A stretch of DNA of 64,000 nt from Olivibacter domesticus (GCF_900109575.1 NZ_FOAF01000001.1:1087662-1151661), one strand, 5' to 3'. Counted from the first letter of the stretch, positions 1 to 9,347 are shown. Notes: generated from the letters alone by a model not told the origin. Made by a program: numbers and translations.

Positions 1-1071
1 ACGGCTTATATACGGATATCGTGATCCGTTATTTGGTACCGGAAATTCTGCTGTATTTTTACCCGTCGGATCCCACCATTTTTTCCTGACATCAGTTTCA
101 GAAATTTTATCATATAAAACCGAGAAGATCGATTTGGGGTTTGTACGAATAGCTGTAGAATTATAATTGGCAGACATATATGCAAAAAAAGAATAAAAAT
201 AACTTGTCTGATCAGACTGAATGCGAGATGCCCACATCCATTCTGTATTATCATAATTATTAAATCCTTCCAGCATTGCGTTATTATTCATCAAGTTAAA
301 ACCTTCGCGTGCTTGCTTTGCGTTTTCTGCAGCCGCATTCCAGTCGCCCTGTGTCAGTGCTACTCGTGCTTTTATGCCCTTTGCAACATGCACATCTAAA
401 TGTGATTTATTTGCCCGACTATAACCTTCCAACAATGTAACGGCTTGCGTTAAATCAGTATTAATTTGGGCATAAACCTCTGCGACAGTATTTCTCGGTG
501 TAGCTGTAAGTTTCGGATCTAGCACCAAGGGAACACTCAAACCATCATTAGCAGCACCTGCCACATAACGCTCACCGAAAAGCTGCACCATCTGAAAATA
601 CGACCAAGCCCGATAAACGAGGGCTTGCCCCTTCAAGATATCTTTATCTTCCTGCGGTCCTTCCGCTTGATCCACATTAGCCAGGATCTTATTAGCATTT
701 CCTATAATGACATAATAGAATTGATAATTATAAAAGAGCATGCGATTTGTGGGATTTCGATGGCCTATCCATTGATATTCATCCCGTAACCAGGCATTTG
801 CTGTGCTATTAAAAACCATATCTTCACCTATAATATCCATATAAAGTATATTCCCGCTTTGGCCACCTTGCGATTGGACACCGAAAATCTGCGAATACAT
901 AATGCGATGGATACCATTTAAAGCCGCCCACACATTTGTTGTCGTGCTAAAAACCTCCTCCTCCGAAACTTCGTCGGTTGGCCTTGTCTCCAAATAATCC
1001 TTACCACAGCTACTTAAACACAGCAAAAAGATAAGTATTAAGGTATTATTATTGTTTAAAAAATTTTTCAT
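1..1071 (-). CDS. SusD/RagB-family nutrient-binding outer-membrane lipoprotein, C-terminus outside the window
   Basis: SusD-type lipoproteins sit on the cell surface as lids of SusC barrels and help capture oligosaccharides or peptides. The frame starts with ATG at 1071 and stays open to the window edge (357 residues visible; family usually about 450-600). A short hydrophobic leader ends in a lipobox with Cys about residue 22 (LCLSSC), followed by the typical SusD start GKDYLETRPTDEVSEEEVF. Further in, the TPR-like text (GQALVYRAWSYFQMVQLFGERY) is characteristic of the family. It lies 71 bp downstream of the SusC gene on the same strand, the canonical susC-susD order. Substrate cannot be told from the sequence. 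The family call is firm; the gene is partial only because of the window edge. Confidence 0.93.
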   Translation of the reverse strand, partial: MKNFLNNNNTLILIFLLCLSSCGKDYLETRPTDEVSEEEVFSTTTNVWAALNGIHRIMYSQIFGVQSQGGQSGNILYMDIIGEDMVFNSTANAWLRDEYQWIGHRNPTNRMLFYNYQFYYVIIGNANKILANVDQAEGPQEDKDILKGQALVYRAWSYFQMVQLFGERYVAGAANDGLSVPLVLDPKLTATPRNTVAEVYAQINTDLTQAVTLLEGYSRANKSHLDVHVAKGIKARVALTQGDWNAAAENAKQAREGFNLMNNNAMLEGFNNYDNTEWMWASRIQSDQTSYFYSFFAYMSANYNSTAIRTNPKSIFSVLYDKISETDVRKKWWDPTGKNTAEFPVPNNGSRYPYISR

Positions 1072-1142
1072 TTCTGTTCATTATTAGCGTCAAAGCGCGT
1101 TGATAATCTTTTTATTTATCCTTATCCCTACAAATACAGACA

Positions 1143-4100
1143 TTAAAAAGTCAGGTTTACCCCAACAGATACAATACGGTTCAGGTTATATGTATTGTCA
1201 ACTGTTCCATTGAAAGCACCAACCGTATTCATACCTTTTCTTTTTGTCCACAATGCTAAATTCTCAGCGCTGCAATAAATATTCGCATTTTGTGCTTTCA
1301 AATGGTTTAACCATTTCTTTGGAATCGAATAGCTTAAAGACACGGTATTTAGCTGAAAATAGGAAGCATCTGTTAAAAAGCGATCGCTAATACCAGCATA
1401 GTTAGCAACCTGACCGTTGTCTAATCGCGGTACGTCTGTGATATCTCCAGGATTCTGCCAACGTTTAAGCGCATCAACATGCATAGCTGTTCCATAAGTA
1501 CCTCCATGCATGAGAGAACGGTAGGCATTATCGTACACCTTACCACCTACCTGATAAGTAAATTGCACGAACAACGAGAAATTCTTACAACTAAAATTAT
1601 GACTCATCGCACCATGAAAGTCAGGGATGGCTGATTCTCCCGTATAAGTGTAATTTGCCTCTGCAATCTGGTTGGTTACTGTATCCTGACCAATGATTCG
1701 TGTATTATTAGTTTGCTGATTGGTATAGTACAATGCCTCTCCATTGTCTGGATCTACCCCATAAAAGCGTCTCATATAAAAATCATATACAGAATGCCCT
1801 ACACTGTAGGCTTTGGTACCATCCTGAATCAATGGTTGGTTATCCGGCATTTTCGTTATTTCGTTCTTGAAAGTTGTCCAATTCAGTGTAGCCGAATATT
1901 TAAAATCACCGGTATTAACGATCTGTCCGGTCAACTGAAGTTCAACCCCTCGATTATACAGGTTACCGATATTACTATTAATTTTAAAGTAGCCTTCGCT
2001 ACTTCCAAGATAATTTCCTCCATTAGACATTGGTTGAGGCACCGCGAAAATTAAACCGCTTGTTTCCCTATTAAAGAACTCAAGGCTACCTCCTAAACGG
2101 CCTTTAAAGAAACTGAAGTCTATACCGGCATCAAAATTTTTAGCTGTTTCCCAAGTGAGCTCCTCGTTTGGTAAGGAGTTCTGCGTAAATCCTGCTTCGC
2201 TCTGATTATTACGCCCCAGTAAATACAAAGCTTGATACGGATAGTAACCAAAGGCATCTCCACCTCGGTCATTGCCAACCGTACCGTAGGAAGTACGGAA
2301 CTTTAGCTGGTCAACCCAGTCCACATCAAAGAAATCTTCACGATCGATGTTCCAAGCAGCACTTAAAGACCAAAAATTTGCCCAACGTACTCCAGGAGCA
2401 AATTTTGAGTTACCGTCCCTACGCAAACTACCGCTAAAGATGTACTTACCGTCGTAGTCGTAGTTAACCCGCGAAAGGTAGCTTTCGATCGTTGCATTAT
2501 GTTCATAAGATTGTAAGCCCAAAACGGTAGCAAAATTATCCAACTCTGTAATTCCCTGTGCAATCAAACCACTTCTGCTACCATTAAAGTTATTGTATTT
2601 ATAGCTGTAGTTTTCGTGACCGGCCAACACGTTTAAGTTGTGCTTCCCGAAGCTTTTTGTGTACTCTATTAATTGATTAAAAGTATAGCTTGTGGTGCGG
2701 TAAAAATACTGATAAGCCCTGCCGGAAGGAGCTCCATCACCTAGAGTGGGATTGTCGTAAGTTCTATTATGTGTATCGAGCAGGTCAAAGCTAATATTGG
2801 TCGTTGCCTTTAAACCTGGCACGATGAAAACCGTTCCATAAGCCCTTGCATTCACCTGTCCCCGTACCTGATTCTGTGCATCCATTAAATTTTCGTAGAT
2901 CGTATGCCTTCCGGGTGCAAAAGGTCTATTATCTCCAAAATCATACCGGGGCTGTCCATTCGCATCTAAAACCAATGCACCTGTTTCATCGTGCAGATGT
3001 ACCGGATAAATAGGTCCGATAAAACGGGAAATATAGAAAGGATTAATGTAACCAGTACCACCGTCTCCCACATTGTCATACTGTGCCTTTGAATAGTTAC
3101 CGCTTACATTCAAGCCAGTTTTGAAAAAATCCAACGGTTGCGTGTTGACGCTTAATCTGGCGGTATATCTTTTTAAGCTCGACTTCACCAGGTAGCCCTC
3201 TTCGTCAGTGTATCCGAAAGACCCATAATAATCTGAGCTACTCGATCCACCGCTGTAGCTCAAATTATAGTTTTGGCGTTGCTTCCCCCCTTGCGTCGAT
3301 TGTTCCTCCCAATTGAGATCGTCAGGATATAAGAGTTGCGCGTTTGGATTCAGTTCGCCATTTGCATTGACAATCTGGTTATCCGGTACGTTAAAAGGAT
3401 TATAACCCAATAAACTGTTTATTCCCGAATATCTTCGTCCGTTATATTCCGTTGTAAGCCCCGCTGCAATACTACCTGCCACATCCCTGGGTATCCTAGC
3501 ACTGCCATATGCTAACGAATTTCGATATGTTTCCCACATCAGTGGATAATATTGCGTTGCCGTCACCCGATCATACTCAGGCAAGCCTCTACTAATCCAA
3601 CCCTTACTGGCTTTTACGTTTAGATTTTTACTATCAATCTTACCTTTTTTTGTCGTGATTAACACTACGCCATTAGCGCCTCTAGAACCATACATTGCCG
3701 TTGTGGCAGCATCCTTCAGTACCGATATGGATTCTATATCATCTGGGTTAATACCGGCCATATCTCCTTCGAAAGCGGCTCCATCTAATACAATAAGCGC
3801 ACCATTTTCAGCTGATAGAGAACCAAAACCTCTAATACGAATAGACGGACTGGCCCCCGGAGCGCCACCTGCCGTAGTCGATTGTACTCCTGGCGCAGAA
3901 CCGGCAATGGAGCTTAATGCGTTGGTGATAGGTCTCTTCTCAATTAACTCAGCACTGATTTTTCCGGATGATCCGGTAGCTAGGGCTTTATTTATACTCC
4001 CGTAGGCCACTACCACTACCTCGTCCAAAGCATTCTCTCTCGAAGCCAGCTGTATTGTCAATAAAGTTTGTCCCGATGTAGCGATCTCTTTTGTGGCATA

Positions 4101-4496
4101 ACCTAAATAACTTGCTACGATAATTCCGTTCTTAGGCACACCCCCTAAGCTGAAATTACCATTTTCATCTGTTTGCGTACGCAATGTTGTACCTTTTACA
4201 GCAATTGAAACACCAGATAGCGGTGCATTTTGTCCATCTACAACCTTACCCATTATTCGATCCTGTAGCATTACCGAAGAATAAACTGGCCGTTCGACAT
4301 TTAGCTTAGGTTCAGCAGCTAAACTATGAATCTGGCTACAAGCTAAAACAGTCAAAAAAATTGGATAGCGAGCTTTTTTAATGACCTCCCATGGCATTCC
4401 ATTTTTTGGAAAAACATGATGGTCACTTTTTGCCAAGATCCCGCTTTTCACAGCAATAGGATCCCCAGCACTCTTTTTTTGTTTAGTTAAATACAT
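1143..4496 (-). CDS. SusC/RagA-family TonB-linked outer-membrane transporter
   Basis: This is the TonB-dependent barrel of a SusCD pair, importing a ligand captured by the adjacent SusD. From the ATG at 4496 the protein has about 1117 residues, normal for SusC. Order: a long N-region with a hydrophobic signal segment at about 43-61 (ARYPIFLTVLACSQIHSLAA), a carboxypeptidase-regulatory-like beta domain at about 80-150 (GKVVDGQNAPLSGVSIAVKG), the SusC TonB-box-like motif DEVVVVAYG at 159-167, a plug domain at about 185-300 and a C-terminal barrel ending in an aromatic-terminated strand (VSVGVNLTF). An in-frame ATG also exists at 4526; I prefer 4496 because the extra ten residues add nothing recognisable. 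No STN domain and no FecR/anti-sigma partner is visible upstream, so sigma/anti-sigma control is not indicated. Confidence 0.93.
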   Translation of the reverse strand: MYLTKQKKSAGDPIAVKSGILAKSDHHVFPKNGMPWEVIKKARYPIFLTVLACSQIHSLAAEPKLNVERPVYSSVMLQDRIMGKVVDGQNAPLSGVSIAVKGTTLRTQTDENGNFSLGGVPKNGIIVASYLGYATKEIATSGQTLLTIQLASRENALDEVVVVAYGSINKALATGSSGKISAELIEKRPITNALSSIAGSAPGVQSTTAGGAPGASPSIRIRGFGSLSAENGALIVLDGAAFEGDMAGINPDDIESISVLKDAATTAMYGSRGANGVVLITTKKGKIDSKNLNVKASKGWISRGLPEYDRVTATQYYPLMWETYRNSLAYGSARIPRDVAGSIAAGLTTEYNGRRYSGINSLLGYNPFNVPDNQIVNANGELNPNAQLLYPDDLNWEEQSTQGGKQRQNYNLSYSGGSSSSDYYGSFGYTDEEGYLVKSSLKRYTARLSVNTQPLDFFKTGLNVSGNYSKAQYDNVGDGGTGYINPFYISRFIGPIYPVHLHDETGALVLDANGQPRYDFGDNRPFAPGRHTIYENLMDAQNQVRGQVNARAYGTVFIVPGLKATTNISFDLLDTHNRTYDNPTLGDGAPSGRAYQYFYRTTSYTFNQLIEYTKSFGKHNLNVLAGHENYSYKYNNFNGSRSGLIAQGITELDNFATVLGLQSYEHNATIESYLSRVNYDYDGKYIFSGSLRRDGNSKFAPGVRWANFWSLSAAWNIDREDFFDVDWVDQLKFRTSYGTVGNDRGGDAFGYYPYQALYLLGRNNQSEAGFTQNSLPNEELTWETAKNFDAGIDFSFFKGRLGGSLEFFNRETSGLIFAVPQPMSNGGNYLGSSEGYFKINSNIGNLYNRGVELQLTGQIVNTGDFKYSATLNWTTFKNEITKMPDNQPLIQDGTKAYSVGHSVYDFYMRRFYGVDPDNGEALYYTNQQTNNTRIIGQDTVTNQIAEANYTYTGESAIPDFHGAMSHNFSCKNFSLFVQFTYQVGGKVYDNAYRSLMHGGTYGTAMHVDALKRWQNPGDITDVPRLDNGQVANYAGISDRFLTDASYFQLNTVSLSYSIPKKWLNHLKAQNANIYCSAENLALWTKRKGMNTVGAFNGTVDNTYNLNRIVSVGVNLTF

Positions 4497-4964
4497 AGTG
4501 TGTTTGTTTAGGAAGGTATAAATCAAAAACTACTAATCAGGTTGATTTTTAGATAAAATATAGAAAGATTTAGCAGTATTTAAGTAAAATTATACCATAG
4601 TAAATAGTAAAAAAATTGAAACCAAATAAACTTATTTGTTTTTTTTAACAAGTATCGTAAATATCTGTCAAAAAAAATAAATTTATTAATCATTTTTTCT
4701 CAAAATATGTAAAATAACTTCATATATTATAATTTTAGAATAAAAAAACTACTTTTTGAAATAAAAAAATACAAAAAATAACGATAAAAGATGTTTATTC
4801 AAAAAAAAACACACCATTATAAATATAAACAATAATACACAGACACATATAGCTGTGCATATAGAAAAAATCAACCAAATTAAAGGTATTTGGCAATATT
4901 GATATAGTTATTTGCAAGGATGGTAGACTATTCCCTCCCTCAAACCCTTCATTCTAGTGCGTTT
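4497..4964. other. AT-rich intergenic region upstream of susC
   Basis: About 470 bp between the susC start and the end of the FtsX-like permease gene. It is strongly AT-rich with several A and T runs (for example around 4610-4680 and 4740-4810). No convincing ORF, RNA gene or perfect CAAAnnTA promoter motif was found on the minus strand; the susC promoter presumably lies here but cannot be placed. Confidence 0.5.
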
Positions 4965-7310
4965 CTACTCTTCTTTTATTGCTTTAATCGGATTACCCGT
5001 CGCGGCTACGAAGCTCCGGACAAAAACAGTAATCCCCGCGACAAAAAGGGTGGTGAGCAAGGCCACAATAAAGTGCAGGGGCACAATGTTAATCTGATAA
5101 GCAAATTCTTGCAGCCAACCATGCATCGCATACCAAGCGACGGGCACCGCTATCACAAAGGCCATCAATATTAATACTACAAAGTCTTTTAAAAAGAGAG
5201 CGACGATATTTTGCACCGAAGCACCCAACACCTTGCGCACACCAATCTCTTTTACACGCTGCACAGCCATTAAAGACACAAGACCCAACAATCCTACACA
5301 GCTGATGATGATAGCAATGATAGTAAAAACCTTAAAAGTACTATAAAGCGTTTGCTCTCGCTCATACAATCTGGCAACTTTATTATCGAGAAATTCATAG
5401 TTAAATAAAGACTCCGGGTTTAGTATTGACCATTCCTTATTAATCGCTGTAATTGTTTCCTTTATATTTCCCGATTGAAGCTTCACACTTGCCTGGTAGA
5501 ACCCCTCAGGATCATAATATAGAAAACAGGCTCTGATTTTTTTATGTTTCGACTCACTTTGAAAATCAGCTACGACTCCCTGAATCTCTGCGCGACGATC
5601 TCCCACTATCACCTGCTCGCCCAGGGCATCGTTTGGATCACGTATACCCAGTCGTGTTATAAACGTTTTATTGACTACAATTTTCTGGATACTGTCTTTT
5701 GTTGTCTTCTTAGCAATAGGCAGGCCGGCTAACATCTCTATTTTAAACATGGAAAGATAATTTTCATCAACCACTTTCGCCTCCGTGACATCCACTTCAT
5801 CCATTCCTAAGTGGGGTGCTGAAAACGGCATGTATCGCATATTATATGCTGGTGCAGCCGATGCAAAACTAAAGTCTTTAACCCCGGGTTGCTTTGAAAG
5901 GAGGTGGCGCAATCCTTCAGGATTTTTTCCTACACCAAAAGTTATAATCGATTCTTTGTCAAAACCTATATCCTTATTAAGGAAAAAATCCATTTGTTGA
6001 GCAACAATGAATGTACTCATAATAAGCAATTGAGTCACTAAGAATTGTACACCAATCAGTCCTTTTTTTAAGGTTGAACGCCCCTTAACAGCTGTAGAAA
6101 AAGGCGATTTTAAGATTTGTAATTGATTAAATCGCGACTGTATCAAGGCAGGGTATAAGCCGGAAATCAAAACAGCAAACAACGAAATCAGCAAAAGGCC
6201 GATGACAACATCAGCCTGAAAGAGCTGATTTGAAGAAATACGAACACCGAACACATTCTCTGTATGAGGCATAAATAACAATAGGCTTCCCAATGCTAAT
6301 ATTAAAGCCATCAACACTTGAAGTATTATTTCCAAAAGTGCGCTCTTTATGATCTGTATAGGCTTGGCCCCTATTACCTTACGAATGCCTACTTCTTTTG
6401 AACGCTTTACAGCAAATGCCGTCGCTATATTAACGAAATTTATACAGGCTATTACTAAAATAAATAGGCCAACGGCCGCTAAACCATAGATACTCTTTTT
6501 GGAGCGTGGCATGCTGGTCTGGTTGATATATCGCTGATCGTAATGTATATCGGTTAATGGCTGTAATAATAGTTTGCCTTCTTTTTCAATTTCTTCACCC
6601 CAATTCTTTTTAATAAATGCGGGAAGTCTTCCCTCTATACTTCGGGCAGACAGTCCCTCAGGTAAGGTGACGTACAGATATCCCCCTTGTATAGACCAAA
6701 AGTTGGTTGTTTTATCATGAAATGTCTCCCATGATACCAGTGATTTAAATGTTAAATGAGTGTTACTGGGCAGATCTTTAATTATGCCCGTTACTTTCAG
6801 GTCCCAATTATTATCCATGCGGATTACTTCTCCGACAGGATTTTTATCTCCAAAATATTGTTTCGCAATACTCTTTGTAAGTACAATCGTATTTGGAACC
6901 GCTAGCGCCGATTTAGGATCGCCAGCCAACCATTCTAAATCGAATATCCTTGCAAATTCACCGTCGGCCGCGCCTATATCTTTTATAATACGACGCTCAT
7001 GGCCAATTTCGATCATACTCTCTTGCCAATAATAATATTGCGAAATATGTTCCAATTCCGGGAAATCATTCCTGATAGCTGGAGCTACCGCAAAAGAAAC
7101 ACTAGGATTATAGTCTAAGCCAAGTGATGTTATCCGATAGGTCCGGTCCGCCTGACCGTGATACTGATCGTAACTGAGTTCATTTCTAACGATAAGAAAG
7201 ATTAATATACAAGAAACAAGTCCTAAACCCAGACCGAAAATATTAATGGCCGTGTACGATTTATAACGCAGCATGGAGCGCGTAGCAATCCGAAAATAAT
7301 GTTTGAGCAT
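4965..7310 (-). CDS. MacB/FtsX-like ABC transporter permease
   Basis: A 781-residue integral membrane permease of the FtsX/MacB type, probably working with a separate ATPase in efflux of peptides or other envelope-active compounds. The start (MLKHYFRIATRSMLRYKSYTAINIFG) is the standard opening of the Bacteroidota family. One membrane segment at about residues 20-42 is followed by a periplasmic MacB core domain, an FtsX block at about 280-400 (CINFVNIATAFAVKRSKEVGIRKVIGA), a second periplasmic domain and a second FtsX block at about 665-775 (VQRVKEIGVRKVLGAS). The repeated KEVGIRKVIGA / KEIGVRKVLGA motifs show the internal duplication. No ATP-binding subunit lies next to it in this window, as is common for this family in the phylum. 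The transported substrate is unknown. Confidence 0.9.
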   Translation of the reverse strand: MLKHYFRIATRSMLRYKSYTAINIFGLGLGLVSCILIFLIVRNELSYDQYHGQADRTYRITSLGLDYNPSVSFAVAPAIRNDFPELEHISQYYYWQESMIEIGHERRIIKDIGAADGEFARIFDLEWLAGDPKSALAVPNTIVLTKSIAKQYFGDKNPVGEVIRMDNNWDLKVTGIIKDLPSNTHLTFKSLVSWETFHDKTTNFWSIQGGYLYVTLPEGLSARSIEGRLPAFIKKNWGEEIEKEGKLLLQPLTDIHYDQRYINQTSMPRSKKSIYGLAAVGLFILVIACINFVNIATAFAVKRSKEVGIRKVIGAKPIQIIKSALLEIILQVLMALILALGSLLLFMPHTENVFGVRISSNQLFQADVVIGLLLISLFAVLISGLYPALIQSRFNQLQILKSPFSTAVKGRSTLKKGLIGVQFLVTQLLIMSTFIVAQQMDFFLNKDIGFDKESIITFGVGKNPEGLRHLLSKQPGVKDFSFASAAPAYNMRYMPFSAPHLGMDEVDVTEAKVVDENYLSMFKIEMLAGLPIAKKTTKDSIQKIVVNKTFITRLGIRDPNDALGEQVIVGDRRAEIQGVVADFQSESKHKKIRACFLYYDPEGFYQASVKLQSGNIKETITAINKEWSILNPESLFNYEFLDNKVARLYEREQTLYSTFKVFTIIAIIISCVGLLGLVSLMAVQRVKEIGVRKVLGASVQNIVALFLKDFVVLILMAFVIAVPVAWYAMHGWLQEFAYQINIVPLHFIVALLTTLFVAGITVFVRSFVAATGNPIKAIKEE

Positions 7311-7725
7311 ATCACAATAAAATATGGTTGATAGCTCAGCTTCAAATACAAAGCCATTTCAAAGAAACGAGCGATAAAGCGGTTCCATGCACATTGCTAT
7401 TTAAAGTACTGTACGGATTCGAACACTTATTGTTCGTTTTGAGACATATTTTTTTGTAAATTTATTATTGAAGCAACAAAGGCTCCGCTTTGGGAAGCAA
7501 GAGCCTTTGTTATATAATCAACCTAAACCTACTACTCTAAACGAGATTTTTGCTTATTTGTTTTAGCTATTCCGATTTTTTTTCGGATAATACTTCGGCA
7601 ATTAATCATCATTCCTTTTATCATCATGGGATCATTAGTAAAAATAGACCTGAGGGAGTATTTAAGCGAAATATTTATTAAAATAATAATTATATTTACC
7701 TTATAACATCCCTAAATTTATTTTA
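7311..7725. other. 415-bp divergent intergenic region with one strong hairpin
   Basis: Lies between the minus-strand permease and the plus-strand acetyltransferase. It holds a strong inverted repeat at 7475-7511 (listed separately) and a weaker one around 7573-7592 built on CCGA/TCGG around a T run. A 26-codon frame at 7626-7706 has no support. No perfect TAnnTTTG motif was found upstream of 7726; TATATTTA at about 7695 is one mismatch away. Confidence 0.45.
7475..7511. repeat. Strong isolated hairpin in a gene-free region
   Basis: Arms AACAAAGGCTC (7475-7485) and GAGCCTTTGTT (7501-7511) match perfectly over 11 bp, with a nested GCTT/AAGC stem inside around a TGGG loop. No T-tract follows on the plus strand, and no upstream plus-strand gene needs a terminator here, so it could be a leader RNA structure or a protein-binding palindrome. 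Confidence 0.5.
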
Positions 7726-8133
7726 ATGACTATAACAATTTCTGAAAGAAGAGACATCTCATCATCAGCCATTATTGATTTATATCGTGCAAATAAATGG
7801 AGTTCAGCAAAAAAAACCGTAGAGCTGATCAACGCACTTAGAAATTCCCATTCGTTGTTTTCCGCATGGGATGACGATAAATTGGTAGGTATCTGTAACG
7901 CTATCTCGGATGGTCACTTGGTTGTATATTATCCGCATTTGCTTGTTCACCCAGACTATCAGGGAAAAGGTATTGGTCAGCTAATTATGAACAAGATGAA
8001 AGACAAGTATGGTCATTTTCATATGCAAATGTTAACTGCTGATGAGCAGGCAATCGATTTCTATAAGAAAGTCGGATTTGTAAAAGCTGGAAAAACAGAA
8101 GCTATGTGGATCTATAATGGAGATGAACATTAA
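7726..8133 (+). CDS. GNAT-family N-acetyltransferase
   Basis: A 135-residue GNAT-fold acyltransferase, expected to move an acetyl group from acetyl-CoA to an amine; the substrate is unknown. The acetyl-CoA pyrophosphate-binding motif A is clear at about 74-84 (VHPDYQGKGIG), followed by the C-terminal strand-helix of motif B (QAIDFYKKVGFVKAGKTEAMW). Length is typical of single-domain GNATs. It starts an apparent plus-strand group with the unknown gene 51 bp downstream and another GNAT beyond. Nothing indicates toxin-type GNAT function, since no ribbon-helix-helix antitoxin gene is adjacent. Confidence 0.85.
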   Translation: MTITISERRDISSSAIIDLYRANKWSSAKKTVELINALRNSHSLFSAWDDDKLVGICNAISDGHLVVYYPHLLVHPDYQGKGIGQLIMNKMKDKYGHFHMQMLTADEQAIDFYKKVGFVKAGKTEAMWIYNGDEH

Positions 8134-8184
8134 ATAATAGAACGGATAACCAACAAATTAAGAAGAAAAAGATACGCTAAAGCG

Positions 8185-8577
8185 ATGAAAGATCAACAAG
8201 TACTATTTGAAAACCAAGCACTGTGGATACATGATTTTGAAATTCAGAATATGAACTACGATGAGCGGTTTAGTATAAGACACTTTTCATTTGTTCCTCC
8301 ACTCTCAAAACATAGTGGTAATATACTTTTAACCGAAGCAGAAATTATTTTATATGGAGATGAAGCTACAAATATATCATTAAGAAACATAACGGAATTA
8401 TATTACGGCTTTGACGAATTATATACGGCTTCTTCAGTCAAAAATTTCGGTATATTCTGGAAGCCTTTGAGAATAAAATATAATCTGTATAACGTCATAT
8501 ACCTCATTGTCAATTATCGCCATTTTTACACCTCAAATGAACAGTTTTTATCCATTTTAAAAGATATGTTATTATAG
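8185..8577 (+). CDS. Conserved-looking small protein, function unknown
   Basis: A 130-residue protein with ATG at 8185. I do not recognise the family. It reads as an alternating beta-rich protein (ILLTEAEIILYGDEATNISLRNITELYYGFDELY) followed by a short helix (NEQFLSILKDMLL). That pattern is reminiscent of a bacterial pleckstrin-homology-like fold, but this is a guess from pattern only. There is no signal peptide or membrane segment. It sits between two GNAT genes on the same strand, 51 bp after the first and 164 bp before the second, the latter gap being filled by the structured leader repeat. Confidence 0.6.
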   Translation: MKDQQVLFENQALWIHDFEIQNMNYDERFSIRHFSFVPPLSKHSGNILLTEAEIILYGDEATNISLRNITELYYGFDELYTASSVKNFGIFWKPLRIKYNLYNVIYLIVNYRHFYTSNEQFLSILKDMLL

Positions 8578-8640
8578 TTTTTTGTTCTGAATCGAGATTT
8601 ATTAGTAAAGTCATGGATCCAGTAAAATTTCTAATGATTA

Positions 8641-8741
8641 TGAACCGTCCATGTTTAAAATTTCATTTTTATCACACAGGGAAATGTAAATTTTCAACAT
8701 GGTAAGCTCCATCTGACCGATGGATAAAAAATTATTTACAG
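8641..8741 (+). repeat. Structured leader repeat, copy A, ending at a start codon
   Basis: This copy matches the complement of 37325-37404. Shared blocks in order are TGAACCGTCCATGTTTA, ACATGGTAAGCTCCAT, GACCGATGGATAAAA, ATTATTTAC and GATGAAA, the last including the start codon of the following gene. Hairpin 1 has a conserved base CCATGTT (8649-8655) and AACATGG (8696-8702) and here an inner stem AAAATTTCATTT/AAATGTAAATTTT. Hairpin 2 is TCCAT (8708-8712) and ATGGA (8720-8724). The inner part of hairpin 1 is unrelated in sequence to copy B, yet paired in both. Confidence 0.7.
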
Positions 8742-9164
8742 ATGAAAAAAGATAACCTTTATATTTCTACGGATAAATCACTTTTAGATATCAACTTAAT
8801 CTATCATTACCTAAGCCTAGAATCCTATTGGGCAAAAGGCAGAAGCAAAGAAACAATTGAAAAATCGATTCAACATTCATTATGTTTTGGTATCTATGAT
8901 AACACGAATAAACAACTTGGTTTTGCTCGAGTGGTGAGTGATTATGCTGTATTTGCTTGGTTAATGGATGTATTTGTGTTAGACGATTATCAGGGAAAAG
9001 GTCTGGGGAAACAACTTATAAACGCAGTAGTTAACCATCAAGATCTACAAGGACTTAAAAGATGGGGACTTGGCACAAAGGATGCCCACAGCTTGTACGA
9101 AAAGTTCGGTTTTCAATCGCTTTCAGAGCCAGATAAAATGATGGAAAGATTACCTTTTTCATAG
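8742..9164 (+). CDS. GNAT-family N-acetyltransferase
   Basis: A 140-residue acetyltransferase with motif A at about 77-90 (VFVLDDYQGKGLGKQL) and the motif B end (DAHSLYEKFGFQSL). The opening residues LLDINLIYHYLSLESYWAKGRS and the segment FARVVSDYAVFAWLMDVFV are typical of a widespread small GNAT group of unknown substrate. The ATG at 8742 follows directly after the leader repeat copy A, so translation or transcription may be controlled by that structure. It shares only the fold and motif A with the GNAT at 7726 and is not an obvious recent duplicate. Confidence 0.87.
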   Translation: MKKDNLYISTDKSLLDINLIYHYLSLESYWAKGRSKETIEKSIQHSLCFGIYDNTNKQLGFARVVSDYAVFAWLMDVFVLDDYQGKGLGKQLINAVVNHQDLQGLKRWGLGTKDAHSLYEKFGFQSLSEPDKMMERLPFS

Positions 9165-9197
9165 AAGAAACCAGTACTCTTTCCTCGCGAACGAAAA

Positions 9198-9293
9198 TTA
9201 ACCAAATAATTTATTCATATCAGAATAGGATGCTGCATCATTAGCGTAACCAAATGTTCCCTTCTCCAAAACCTCCCGTTCAACGCTATAATC
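9198..9293 (-). pseudogene. Possible C-terminal remnant of a lost gene
   Basis: A 31-codon minus-strand open stretch, bounded upstream by a stop at 9294-9296 and ending in TAA at 9198, reads as ordered protein text (VEREVLEKGTFGYANDAAS, then YSDMNKLFG). It has no start codon of its own and lies between two real genes. It looks like the tail of a deleted gene, but at this length chance cannot be excluded and I cannot name the family. Confidence 0.25.
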
Positions 9294-9347
9294 TCATGTT
9301 TGTCTAACCTAGGGAGAATGTTGACAGGACCTTTGTTTAATACAAAA

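Noticed and set aside
7405-7425. GGATTCGAAC resembling a tRNA T-arm
   Set aside because: No acceptor stem, D-arm or anticodon stem can be drawn around it.
7726-8577. Toxin-antitoxin module (GNAT toxin with a small partner)
   Set aside because: The neighbour is a 130-residue beta-rich protein after the acetyltransferase, not a ribbon-helix-helix antitoxin before it.
8641-8741. Integron attC site or CRISPR repeat explanation for the leader repeat
   Set aside because: Only two distant copies, located before genes, with no integrase, no direct spaced array and no attC core boxes.
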